Assembly: GCA_016218465.1 (NCBI GenBank)
Contig: JACREA010000039.1
Coordinates: forward strand, 1-13,844
Direction of reading: 5' to 3'
DNA length: 13,844 bases
From: Nitrosomonadales bacterium
Lineage (GTDB): Bacteria; Pseudomonadota; Gammaproteobacteria; Burkholderiales; Gallionellaceae
Below the pieces are notes generated by a model. It did no database searches. It had not been told where the DNA came from and worked only from the letters and a program-made list of their open reading frames with translations. Made by a program: the position numbers and the translations under genes. This document shows positions 1 through 7,179 of this stretch, in pieces. The stretch's first letter is position 1, and each line of letters starts with the position of its first letter.

Positions 1-1
1 A

Positions 2-64
2 ATGAATATATGTAAGGTACCTTGGTTTGAGGACATTGTCGCCGGTTTGATCCGCATCGAATAG
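2..64 (+). CDS. 3' end of an unidentified gene (partial)
   Basis: A reading frame open from the left edge ends at TAG 62-64. Its last residues read VPWFEDIVAGLIRIE, a composition that looks like genuine protein. The ATG at position 2 may be an internal methionine, so the true start is probably outside the window. The stop lies 27 bases before the likely start of the CheW-domain gene, a spacing typical of an operon. The fragment is too short to assign a family. It does not resemble the end of a receiver domain, which would be expected if a PilG/PilH homologue came first. It could be spurious. Confidence 0.35.
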   Translation: MNICKVPWFEDIVAGLIRIE

Positions 65-91
65 TCAGTTATTTTCCAGGAAATGACACAG

Positions 92-706
92 ATGAAGGGA
101 GCAATTCAGAAAGCGGACATTGATGCGCTAAAAGCGCAGATAGATGCCGAAATTGCGTCTCGACCCCAGATTAAGAGCTCTATTCAGACGATCGACATTG
201 ATGCTCTTAAGGCTCAGATCGACGCCGAAATTGCAGCACGCATGTTGATCGAGGCTGATTACGCACGGTACATTCACCGCCGTGGCTTCATTGTTGGTGG
301 TCTCAGGTTGCTCTTGAATCTGGATGCGACGAGTGAAGTGGCAGAGATGCCGCCGCTGTTCCGTCTGCCCGGCGCGCCTACCGGGATCAAAGGCATCACC
401 AATCGTCACGGGCGGGTGGTACCTGTGATGGACTTGCCTGTCCTGTTCGGCAATCAACATGACATCGCATCAAAAGTGTGGCTGCTAGTGTGCGGACGCG
501 GTGACGAGGCGGTCGGCCTTGTTGTCGACAGCTTGCCGGAGCGCAAGAAGTATGCTGCGGATGATGAGGTTAGCCTTTCGGATATCAAACACCCGATTGC
601 AGCCTATGCCAAGGCGGCCTATCGAGAGGGGCAAGATATCTGGATTGATCTTGATACGGAGGCATTATTCACTTCAGTTTTTCAGGTCGAGCCATTCCAC
701 GTTTGA
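92..706 (+). CDS. CheW-domain coupling protein (PilI-like) with duplicated N-terminal helix
   Basis: CheW-domain proteins couple receptors to the CheA kinase in cytoplasmic signalling arrays. The CheW-like fold covers roughly the last 140 residues, with stretches such as GIKGITNRHGRVVPVMDL, followed by a VGLVVDSL strand. The first ~50 residues are an added segment: two tandem 26-residue units sharing the core DIDALKAQIDAEIA, predicted amphipathic helix. I chose ATG 92 because AGGA at 78-81 is 10 bases upstream; the in-frame ATG at 83 is nearly contiguous with that motif, so its spacing is too short. From 92 the product is 204 aa. It lies 38 bases before the receptor gene. With the PilJ-like receptor and hybrid kinase that follow, it is best read as the adaptor of a Tfp-type system. 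CheW assignment is firm; the PilI-like role is inference. Confidence 0.85.
   Translation: MKGAIQKADIDALKAQIDAEIASRPQIKSSIQTIDIDALKAQIDAEIAARMLIEADYARYIHRRGFIVGGLRLLLNLDATSEVAEMPPLFRLPGAPTGIKGITNRHGRVVPVMDLPVLFGNQHDIASKVWLLVCGRGDEAVGLVVDSLPERKKYAADDEVSLSDIKHPIAAYAKAAYREGQDIWIDLDTEALFTSVFQVEPFHV
104..250 (+). repeat. Tandem duplication, 78-bp period, coding for helix repeats
   Basis: Two adjacent 78-base units (about 95-172 and 173-250) encode 26-residue segments identical at about 19 positions. The strongest core is DIDALKAQIDAEIA in both. At the DNA level the copies differ at many third positions (for example gcgctaaaagcg against gctcttaaggct). This points to an old duplication kept at the protein level rather than a recent slippage or assembly error. 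Confidence 0.85.
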
Positions 707-744
707 AACTTGTGAGAGTTCTGATTGGTGTTTAGGAGAAAGTT

Positions 745-2610
745 ATGTTTGCAACCATTCGCGCCAAGATAATTGGCTTTAGTTTCATCTCATTGCTGCT
801 CATCTTGCTGGTGAGCCTGGCAGGCAATTACGGGAAATCCGAGTTGATCCGCGCTGTTGCCTATTCGCAGGGTAATATTTTTGCGAACAACACCAATATG
901 CAGGCGAATATGGCGCACGACGAGGTGCGGGCCGATGTGCTGCAAATCCTGCGCGAAGCCAAAACAGGCGATACGGTGGCCTATAAAGAAGCATCAAAGA
1001 ATTTGAATGAACACCTCAAGGCTTTGACCACCAGCTCCGCCAGGCTCTTAGCGTCAACAGTGATTTCGGAAAAAACCCGGCAGGCGGTCGCTACCGTTCG
1101 CGCAGATACTGAGGGTTTCGCGAAATCTGCGCAGAGTATCGCAGAGTCGGCACAGGCCGATGCAGCCGGGGCCGAGGCGCGGTTTGCTGAATTCATCGAA
1201 AAGTACAAGAAGCTGAAGGCAAGCCAGTTGACGGTAAATAATCAGATTGCAGCAGATATGGAGGTATCGCGCCAGGCTGTCGACGAAGCGTCGATGGGTG
1301 CAACCAATACAGCTGTTGTAGCTGCGGTTGCGGCGCTTGCTCTGGTTGCGTTATTCGCGTACTACATTCTTCAGGGCATCATGAATCCGCTCAACCAGCT
1401 GCGGCAGGCAATCGGAAAAATCGAGGGAGGAGCCTTTGACGTGCGCGTAAAGTTGCGCACGCAGGATGAGTTGAGTTCAGTAGGGCGAGCTTTTGACAAG
1501 CTGCTGGATGAACGTGTCTCCCTGCAAAAAACAACCGCAGCTGACAATGAACGCCTCAACAACTCAGTGATCGGTTTATTTTCCGCGATGGGGGCTTTGG
1601 CGCAAAAAGACCTGACGGTACGTGCGCCTGTGACCGATGACATTATCGGTACACTAGGTGACGCCATCAATCAGCTGACCGATGTCACGGCGACCGTGTT
1701 GCACCACGTGACCAAAGTAGCCGGTGTCGTAGAGGCTGCATCCGAGCGCATGAAGCAGCAATCGGACGTGGTGAATGAAATGGCGAAAGAAGAAGATGTT
1801 ATCGTCGTGCGGCTGATTTCCAACCTGGAAACTGCCATGGCATCGATTGGCGAGGTAGCCATATTTGCGCGCGACTCAAACCGTGCGGCGGCAGAAGCCA
1901 CCAAGTCCACCGAGAGCGCGATGGAGACTGTACAGGCAACGTTAGTCGGTATGAATGCGATCCGCGAGACCATTTCCGAGATGGAAAAACGCATCAAGCG
2001 TCTCGGAGAACGCTCACAGGAAATTTCGCAAATCGTCAACCTGATCAATACTATTTCCGAGCGCACCCATGTGCTGTCGCTGAATGCCGCGATGCAGGCA
2101 GCGATGGCGGGCGAAGCGGGGCGAGGTTTCGCAGTGGTGGCGGAAGAGGTTCAGCGTCTGGCCGAGAACTCACGTCAGGCGACCGGTCAGATCGCTAATC
2201 TGGTGCAGAACATCCAGGTTGAAACGAACGATACTATTGCAACGGTGAACAAAACCATCGAACAGGTGGTCAATGAATCTGAATTGGCGCATAACGCGGG
2301 CGAGAGAATGCGCGAAACACATGAAGCCACAGCACGCCTTGTGCGGCTGGTGGCAACTATTGCTACCAGCTCTGCCGAGCAGACCAAGATAGCCGCTGTT
2401 TTGCGCACGGCTGCGGACGAGATTGCGCAATTCACCGAGAAAACAGCCGAGCAACTGGTCGCGCAAAATCAGAGTGCCGCCAGCCTCGTATCAGCCTCGC
2501 AAAAATTGGTGGGTGCTATATCGGTATTCAAGCTGCCGTCGGCAGAACCGCCGACGGAAGATGCAGCGCCTATCGGTGAAGAAACACAAATTTTTGCCCA
2601 GTTCAAATGA
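745..2610 (+). CDS. Methyl-accepting chemotaxis receptor, PilJ-like
   Basis: A 621-aa inner-membrane chemoreceptor that would feed the hybrid kinase downstream. Visible order: TM1 about residues 10-29, a helical periplasmic region about 30-188, TM2 about 189-211 (VVAAVAALALVALFAYYIL), a HAMP domain about 212-262, a second HAMP-like stretch around ALAQKDLTVRAPVTDDIIG, then the long coiled-coil signalling domain. The tip reads ISERTHVLSLNAAMQAAM (437-454), so several contact residues of the usual tip are changed. No glutamate-rich methylation helix or C-terminal xWxxF docking peptide is visible. Double HAMP, LNAAMQAA and FAVVAEEVQRLAENS recall PilJ. AGGAG at 733-737 gives a good ribosome site. 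The gene lies between the CheW-like gene and the kinase in an apparent operon. Receptor identity is firm; PilJ relationship is likely; the ligand is unknown. Confidence 0.9.
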   Translation: MFATIRAKIIGFSFISLLLILLVSLAGNYGKSELIRAVAYSQGNIFANNTNMQANMAHDEVRADVLQILREAKTGDTVAYKEASKNLNEHLKALTTSSARLLASTVISEKTRQAVATVRADTEGFAKSAQSIAESAQADAAGAEARFAEFIEKYKKLKASQLTVNNQIAADMEVSRQAVDEASMGATNTAVVAAVAALALVALFAYYILQGIMNPLNQLRQAIGKIEGGAFDVRVKLRTQDELSSVGRAFDKLLDERVSLQKTTAADNERLNNSVIGLFSAMGALAQKDLTVRAPVTDDIIGTLGDAINQLTDVTATVLHHVTKVAGVVEAASERMKQQSDVVNEMAKEEDVIVVRLISNLETAMASIGEVAIFARDSNRAAAEATKSTESAMETVQATLVGMNAIRETISEMEKRIKRLGERSQEISQIVNLINTISERTHVLSLNAAMQAAMAGEAGRGFAVVAEEVQRLAENSRQATGQIANLVQNIQVETNDTIATVNKTIEQVVNESELAHNAGERMRETHEATARLVRLVATIATSSAEQTKIAAVLRTAADEIAQFTEKTAEQLVAQNQSAASLVSASQKLVGAISVFKLPSAEPPTEDAAPIGEETQIFAQFK

Positions 2611-2617
2611 TCGGCAC

Positions 2618-2671
2618 ATGAGCGCGTAATCCATATCATTATGCCTATCGACGCGCTCATCCCATTTTTTT
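2618..2671 (+). promoter_or_regulatory. Terminator-like inverted repeat surrounding the hybrid-kinase start codon
   Basis: ATGAGCGCGT at 2618-2627 is perfectly complementary to ACGCGCTCAT at 2651-2660, leaving a 23-base loop that contains the assigned ATG at 2641. Seven T residues follow at 2665-2671. The shape resembles an intrinsic terminator or attenuator, although the loop is long. It could instead be a protein-binding palindrome or a translational control element. It starts 7 bases after the receptor's stop codon. The repeat is seen directly; any function is inference. Confidence 0.5.
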
Positions 2672-5517
2672 CCGAGATGCGCAAGGAGCTTGCGCAAACC
2701 GTCCCTGACTTCGAGAGATGGGCCAGCACATTAAGCGCTGCCGCCAGCGACGATCCTTTGCTGATGGAGGCTTTGGAAAACTACGCATCCCAATTGGAGC
2801 GCATCGGTCAAACGGCAGAAATGATAGGCATGGCCGGCCTGAATTCATGGTGTAATTCGCTCAACGGGGTTTTGCCGGGCATCACCTTCATGGAAGGCGA
2901 TGCCCGCTCGCAAGCCTGTCAGCAGCTGCTTGCCTGGCCTGCATTGGTGGATCGATATTTGCAGGAGCCGGGCAATTTCGAAGCATCCATGGCGCTTGCC
3001 GAATATTTGTCTACACCCTGCTTTGCGCAACCATTCGACGAAGACGCCAGCCTCGGTCTGATTGAGTCCATGGCCACTCCTCCAGTTGTGCCTGAAGAGC
3101 TGATGGCGCAGCTTAATGCAGCGGAAGCGCCTGTAAGCGTGAGCATCGAGGACACATCGCTTGTCGTGCCGGAAAATGCCGACCGGGATGTCTACAGCGC
3201 ATTTCTTGACGAAGCCCCGAGCAACGTGGAGCAATTTTCGGCGCTGACCTCCAGGATTGCAGCAGGCCAGGCGGATATCAACGACATGCGCAGCGCCAAG
3301 CGAATAGCGCATTCCTTCAAGGGCGCGGCCAATATTGTGGGTATCCGTGGCATCGCTGCACTCGGGCACCACACCGAAGATGTGCTTGAGTATTTCGAAA
3401 AGAACCCAGTAAAACCCCCACGCGCACTTGGACGATCGCTGGTTACCGCGAGCGATTGCCTTGCGCAAATGGTGAGTTATCTGCGCGGCGACGAAAGCGC
3501 GCCGGAGAACGCGTTCGAGGTGCTGAGTGAAATCGTTTCCTGGGCGAACAAGGTCAAATCGGGCGAAATCGCTAACATGGCAGACGACGCGAGCGTGGAG
3601 GTTGCGCTGCCTCCGCAAGGTGTTGCGCGGCCTGATGCACCTCCGGCGCCTTCAGCAGAAATCGAGCAGCAGGCAACGTTACGTGTACCGGTTAGCACGG
3701 TGGATGAATTATTTCGCCTGGTTGGCGAGATGACAACGTTGATAGCGCGGCTTGAATCGCAAGTAGCCAATGTAACCTCCCGTGCGAAAGCATTGGTTGA
3801 GCATAATCTCGTGGTACAGCAAAGGGTAGTCGATGTCGAAAAGCTGGTGATGGTGCGCGGTCTGTCGCTTACACGGCCAGATGCCTCAGAAGACGCGTCT
3901 TTTGACCCGCTGGAAATGGACCGCTACACCGAATTGCATGGCGTGACCCGCTCGCTCGTGGAGGTAACCGCCGATGCGCGCGCAATGACAGACAACCTTG
4001 AAACCAGCGTGTCGAGTCTGCGCGGTGAAGTCTCCCTGCAGGCTAACATTAACAAAGAGCTGCAATACCAGGTCGTCGCAACCCGCCTTGCGCCGGTCAA
4101 CGTGTTAAGCGCACGCCTGATGCGCAATGTGCGCCAGACATGCCAGCAAACCGGTAAACAAGCCGAGCTTGTTATTGCGGGTGGCGAAATCGAGGTGGAT
4201 GGAGATGTGCTCAACAAGCTGGCTGATCCTTTGCTTCATATGCTGCGCAACGCGGTCGACCATGGTATCGAGCTTCCCGACGACAGGATTGCGGCGGGTA
4301 AACCGGCTGAGGGCAGGATTGACCTCGAGTTTTCACGGCATGGATCGGGCATCGTCGTCACCATCCGTGATGACGGCAAAGGGCTGGATTACGCGCGTAT
4401 TCGCAAAAAGGCGATTGAGCAAAACCTGATCAGTTCAGAGCAACAGATGACTCATTCCGAGCTTGCCCGTTTAGTGTTGCTGCCGGGATTTTCAACACGT
4501 GATCAGGTTAGCGAAATTTCCGGTCGGGGCGTCGGCATGGACGTGGTGGCCTCGCGTTTGGCCAACATCAAGGGAACGGTCGAACTCAGTTCCATCCCTG
4601 GCCAAGGCTGTGAAGTTGTACTGCGCTTCCAGGCATCGCTGGTCACGCAGCACACATTGCTGGTTGAGACCGGAAAACAGATTTTCGCCATCCCTATCCA
4701 CTATATCAAGGAAGCGTTTCCAGCCGGCTTCGGCAAAATAAGCCTGTCCGGCGGCGACGAATGGCAATTAGGCGAGTGGCAATTCACCATACGCGACGCA
4801 AGTTTTCCAATTCATGATTTAGCGCCGCTTACCGGATACCATTCGCTCCCGCCAAGCGTGGAACGTTATACGGCGATGCCGAAAGTGCTGATTCACACTA
4901 TGGAAGGCGTTGTAGCTGTGCTGGTAGACCAACTCCTCGATAGCCGGAGCGTGATGGTGAAGAATATGGGGAAATATCTTCCTCGTGTGCATGGCGTTTC
5001 GGGCGTGACATTATTGGGCGATGGCACAGTGGTGCCCTTGCTTAATGTTCCGGAATTGTTGGCAGCGCCAATCGCTGTTACAGCCGCAGCGGCGGAGCTG
5101 GCAGCTACCGCACGTCAGCGTACACGGCGGGTACTTGTTGTGGACGATTCACTTTCAGTCCGCAAGGGGCTGGTACAGTTGCTTCAGGATGCAGGTTTTG
5201 AGGTCAAGGGCGCAGGTGATGGCATGGATGCGATCCGGGTGATGGAAACTTTCATGCCGCACCTGGTCTGCACAGACATGGAAATGCCAAACATGAACGG
5301 TCTCGAGCTTACCCAGCATCTTCGGCTGGGAGAGGCAACAAAAAATTTGCCTGTCATCATGATTACATCTCGCTCGATGGGAAAGCATCGCCAGCAGGCG
5401 ATGGGCGCCGGGGTCAATGCTTATTTGACCAAGCCCTACACCGATGCCGAGTTGCTCAAGCATGTTCAGATCGCCATGCAGGCAAGCTCCTCGCTCGTAA
5501 TGGCTGCGCCAGCTTGA
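2641..5517 (+). CDS. Hybrid histidine kinase CheA-REC (ChpA-like)
   Basis: A 958-aa cytoplasmic kinase. Order: a degenerate HPt-like helical region (about 1-140) with no phosphorylatable His; a true HPt with His224 in AHSFKGAAN; dimerisation helices about 345-500; an HATPase domain with N-box HMLRNAVDHGIE (Asn537), G1 DDGKG (577-581) and G2 GRGVGMDVV (from 628); a CheW domain about 655-810; and a C-terminal receiver with acidic pair Asp835-Asp836, phospho-acceptor Asp879 (CTDMEMP) and Lys931 (LTKPY). CheA-receiver fusions with extra HPt units are typical of ChpA in type IV pilus systems; this one is shorter than the very long Pseudomonas ChpA and has one intact HPt. No clear ribosome site precedes ATG 2641, which lies in a hairpin loop; in-frame ATG 2677 (residue 13) is an alternative start. 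Kinase identity is firm; control of pili is inference. Confidence 0.93.
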   Translation: MPIDALIPFFSEMRKELAQTVPDFERWASTLSAAASDDPLLMEALENYASQLERIGQTAEMIGMAGLNSWCNSLNGVLPGITFMEGDARSQACQQLLAWPALVDRYLQEPGNFEASMALAEYLSTPCFAQPFDEDASLGLIESMATPPVVPEELMAQLNAAEAPVSVSIEDTSLVVPENADRDVYSAFLDEAPSNVEQFSALTSRIAAGQADINDMRSAKRIAHSFKGAANIVGIRGIAALGHHTEDVLEYFEKNPVKPPRALGRSLVTASDCLAQMVSYLRGDESAPENAFEVLSEIVSWANKVKSGEIANMADDASVEVALPPQGVARPDAPPAPSAEIEQQATLRVPVSTVDELFRLVGEMTTLIARLESQVANVTSRAKALVEHNLVVQQRVVDVEKLVMVRGLSLTRPDASEDASFDPLEMDRYTELHGVTRSLVEVTADARAMTDNLETSVSSLRGEVSLQANINKELQYQVVATRLAPVNVLSARLMRNVRQTCQQTGKQAELVIAGGEIEVDGDVLNKLADPLLHMLRNAVDHGIELPDDRIAAGKPAEGRIDLEFSRHGSGIVVTIRDDGKGLDYARIRKKAIEQNLISSEQQMTHSELARLVLLPGFSTRDQVSEISGRGVGMDVVASRLANIKGTVELSSIPGQGCEVVLRFQASLVTQHTLLVETGKQIFAIPIHYIKEAFPAGFGKISLSGGDEWQLGEWQFTIRDASFPIHDLAPLTGYHSLPPSVERYTAMPKVLIHTMEGVVAVLVDQLLDSRSVMVKNMGKYLPRVHGVSGVTLLGDGTVVPLLNVPELLAAPIAVTAAAAELAATARQRTRRVLVVDDSLSVRKGLVQLLQDAGFEVKGAGDGMDAIRVMETFMPHLVCTDMEMPNMNGLELTQHLRLGEATKNLPVIMITSRSMGKHRQQAMGAGVNAYLTKPYTDAELLKHVQIAMQASSSLVMAAPA

Positions 5518-5764
5518 CCCCGTGCTTGTTTCCTTAGGAATGCATGGAGAAACCTCCATCAGGGGCAAAACAGGCTGCCAGGCATTCGTTGGCATAATAT
5601 TCAGCAAAGCGCTGCGCGGTGAAACGACAGGCGGATAGCTGTCGATGCAGGAAATGTACTGTCGTGGCGCGTTGTGGCACTAACCCAAACGCGGTAATAT
5701 CAGCCTGTGGCGTATATGTGAAAATATAAGTCTTAGAAACACTGAGATTTAGGGATTACTAATC
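5518..5764. other. 247-bp intergenic region after the hybrid kinase
   Basis: This gap separates the Tfp-like block from the chemotaxis block and probably contains the promoter of the second block. A short perfect hairpin (ATGGAG / CTCCAT, 5544-5559, 4-base loop) lies 26 bases after the kinase stop but has no T-run, so it is a poor terminator. TATAAG at 5725-5730 could be a -10 box, but I see no convincing -35. AGGG at 5751-5754 is the likely ribosome site of the next gene. A minus-strand frame is open across 5755-5534 but lacks an upstream ATG. Confidence 0.5.
5534..5755 (-). other. Open minus-strand frame, possible gene remnant
   Basis: Read on the minus strand, this stretch has no stop for 73 codons and ends at TAA (complement of 5534-5536). 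The composition looks protein-like, with segments such as VHFLHRQLSACRFTAQRF and ECLAACFAPDGGF. The only ATG is three codons before the stop; a GTG (complement of 5678-5680) could start a 48-aa peptide, without a visible ribosome site. It may be a decayed gene fragment or chance. Confidence 0.18.
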
Positions 5765-6631
5765 ATGAAAAATATTACTCGCCTGGCCTTTATCGGAGCG
5801 GTGGTGAGCGCTGTTCTGTTGGGCGCGAGCGCGCTGTATTTCGATACAGGGATAGCGTATTTTGCCGATGCGCTGATATTTATTGCCTTGCTGGCTTGCG
5901 TAATTTATTTGCGCAATCGAGCCAGCGGCAAGGCTGAATGCACAGGTTCATCGGCGCAAGACGGCGAGAAATATATTCAGGAAAGCAGCGCCTTCCATAT
6001 GCAGCTTGGCACCGAGATAGCCGAGCAGCTAAGCTCGGCGCACACCGAACTGGGCAACACCCAGGCTATACTCAGCGATGCGATAGGCAAGCTGGTCAGC
6101 AACTTTATTTTGATATCGGACGGGGTACGCGACCTTTCGGCTCGTACCAACGATTTCAGCAAGCAGATAAAAGAAGTTGTAGACAAGGTAAGCGTCTCGC
6201 TGGCAGACGCAGAGCTCTCGATCAGCAACCTTGCGGCGGACGGCAGGGCAAAAGCCATGGAATCCAATCAACATGTCCGCTCCATCATGGCAGACCTCAC
6301 AGCGTTTAATGAAGCTGTCGCCAGCAATGCAATCGAGCTGAATCTCATCAGCACAAATGTCGAGCAGAATGTGTTGGTGGTGATATCCACATTGCAATTT
6401 CAGGACATGAGTTCGCAATTGATTGAGCATGCCAGGATGCGCATGACAGCTTTGCAGGAAGTCGCCAACGAAATGGGCAAGGGCGGTGCAAGCCCGAGTC
6501 AGCAGGAATACCTGGAACGAATCGCCGCATATAATCGTTTGCTGGACAAACATGTCGTATCGCTGGATAAACAAAAAGCCAATCCGGTTGCACAAAAAGA
6601 TTTTGGCACGGGCGATATCGAGTTGTTTTAA
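5765..6631 (+). CDS. Membrane-anchored chemotaxis coiled-coil protein with CheZ-like D-x3-Q motif
   Basis: A 288-aa protein with two N-terminal membrane helices (about 7-25 and 31-49) joined by only about five residues, so it has an anchor but no sensory domain outside the membrane. The rest (about 60-288) is mostly predicted helix and lacks the conserved receptor hairpin tip. Near residue 212 it reads FQDMSSQLI. CheZ, the CheY-P phosphatase of enteric bacteria, has FQDLTGQVI, whose Asp and Gln (143 and 147 in E. coli) act in catalysis; here the equivalents are Asp214 and Gln218 with identical spacing. The C-terminus ends GDIELF, a short acidic-hydrophobic tail that could be a docking peptide. 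cheY follows directly. Such proteins are often labelled truncated methyl-accepting chemotaxis proteins. A membrane-tethered CheY-P phosphatase is my inference. ATG 5765 has AGGG 10 bases upstream. Confidence 0.75.
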   Translation: MKNITRLAFIGAVVSAVLLGASALYFDTGIAYFADALIFIALLACVIYLRNRASGKAECTGSSAQDGEKYIQESSAFHMQLGTEIAEQLSSAHTELGNTQAILSDAIGKLVSNFILISDGVRDLSARTNDFSKQIKEVVDKVSVSLADAELSISNLAADGRAKAMESNQHVRSIMADLTAFNEAVASNAIELNLISTNVEQNVLVVISTLQFQDMSSQLIEHARMRMTALQEVANEMGKGGASPSQQEYLERIAAYNRLLDKHVVSLDKQKANPVAQKDFGTGDIELF

Positions 6632-6733
6632 CCTGGATTTTAATAGGAAGCCAATTGCATTTTTCGGGTAATTAATGCAACTTGGCGCGTAATTAAATAA
6701 TTACCACTTAACCACTTAACTGAGCGCGAAAAA
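6632..6733 (+). promoter_or_regulatory. AT-rich control region upstream of cheY with hairpin and repeats
   Basis: Three elements are visible. First, GCCAATTGCAT (6650-6660) pairs with ATGCAA-C-TTGGC (6675-6686), an 11-bp stem with one bulged C and a 14-base loop. Second, GTAATTAA occurs at 6668-6675 and again at 6689-6696, 21 bases apart (two helical turns); the second copy is part of the inverted repeat GTAATTA-AA-TAATTAC (6689-6704). Third, ACCACTTA is repeated in tandem at 6703-6718. The hairpin lacks a T-run, so termination is doubtful. Spacing and symmetry suggest regulator binding or mRNA processing. Function is not shown. Confidence 0.45.
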
Positions 6734-7105
6734 ATGGCAAAAACTATTCTAGCTATTGATGATTCCACCTCCATTCGGCAGATGGTAGCTTTTACTCTTA
6801 AATCCGCCGGCTATTCCGTCATTGAAGCGGCAGACGGCCAGGAAGGTTTGGCCAAAGCCAATGCCAATGCCGGTGCCATTAACCTGGTTCTTACCGATCA
6901 GAATATGCCGGTTATGGATGGCCTGACCCTGATTAAAACCTTGCGCGGCTTGCCGCAGTTCGTGACCATCCCGATTCTGATGCTGACCACCGAATCCAGC
7001 GATGCCATGAAAATGCAGGGCAAAGCGGCTGGCGCTACGGGTTGGCTGGTCAAGCCATTCGACCCGCATAAACTGCTGGAAGTCGTCAAAAAGGTAATTG
7101 GCTAG
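6734..7105 (+). CDS. cheY: CheY single-domain response regulator
   Basis: A 123-aa stand-alone receiver domain that carries phosphate from CheA to the output, usually the flagellar motor switch. All key residues are present: acidic pair Asp9-Asp10, phospho-acceptor Asp55 in LTDQNMP, Thr85 in LMLTT, and Lys107 in WLVKPF. The aromatic switch position (Tyr106 in E. coli CheY) is Trp104 here. The length is normal for CheY and no output domain follows. The ribosome site is weak (GAG about 9 bases upstream of ATG 6734). cheA follows 74 bases later, so CheY is probably its main target. The upstream gene carries a CheZ-like motif, consistent with dephosphorylation of this protein. Motor control is expected from the family, not seen here. 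Confidence 0.95.
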   Translation: MAKTILAIDDSTSIRQMVAFTLKSAGYSVIEAADGQEGLAKANANAGAINLVLTDQNMPVMDGLTLIKTLRGLPQFVTIPILMLTTESSDAMKMQGKAAGATGWLVKPFDPHKLLEVVKKVIG

Positions 7106-7113
7106 AACCAACA

Positions 7114-7135
7114 GCGCCGGCCTGAATTCCGGCGC
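7114..7135 (+). other. GC-rich hairpin between cheY and cheA
   Basis: GCGCCGG (7114-7120) pairs with CCGGCGC (7129-7135) across an 8-base loop, starting 8 bases after the cheY stop. No T-run follows, so it is unlikely to be a strong intrinsic terminator. It may stabilise the cheY message or slow transcription so that cheY is made in excess over cheA. That role is inference. Confidence 0.45.
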
Positions 7136-7179
7136 CGCCAAAGCAAGAATTTCCACACCGTATTTCCAGAGAGAAGCCA

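Noticed and set aside
501..782. 93-aa + strand frame overlapping the CheW-domain and receptor genes
   Set aside because: It is an out-of-frame shadow of both genes with arginine/serine-rich, non-protein-like composition.
2845..3618. 257-aa minus-strand frame opposite the hybrid kinase
   Set aside because: It overlaps the HPt region of a clear kinase gene and has no recognisable domain or ribosome site.
5544..5559. Hairpin after the hybrid kinase as an intrinsic terminator
   Set aside because: The 6-bp stem is perfect but has no T-run on either strand.
6604..6620. TGGCAC as a sigma-54 -24 element (also near 5675)
   Set aside because: No TTGC-type -12 element follows at the required spacing in either place.
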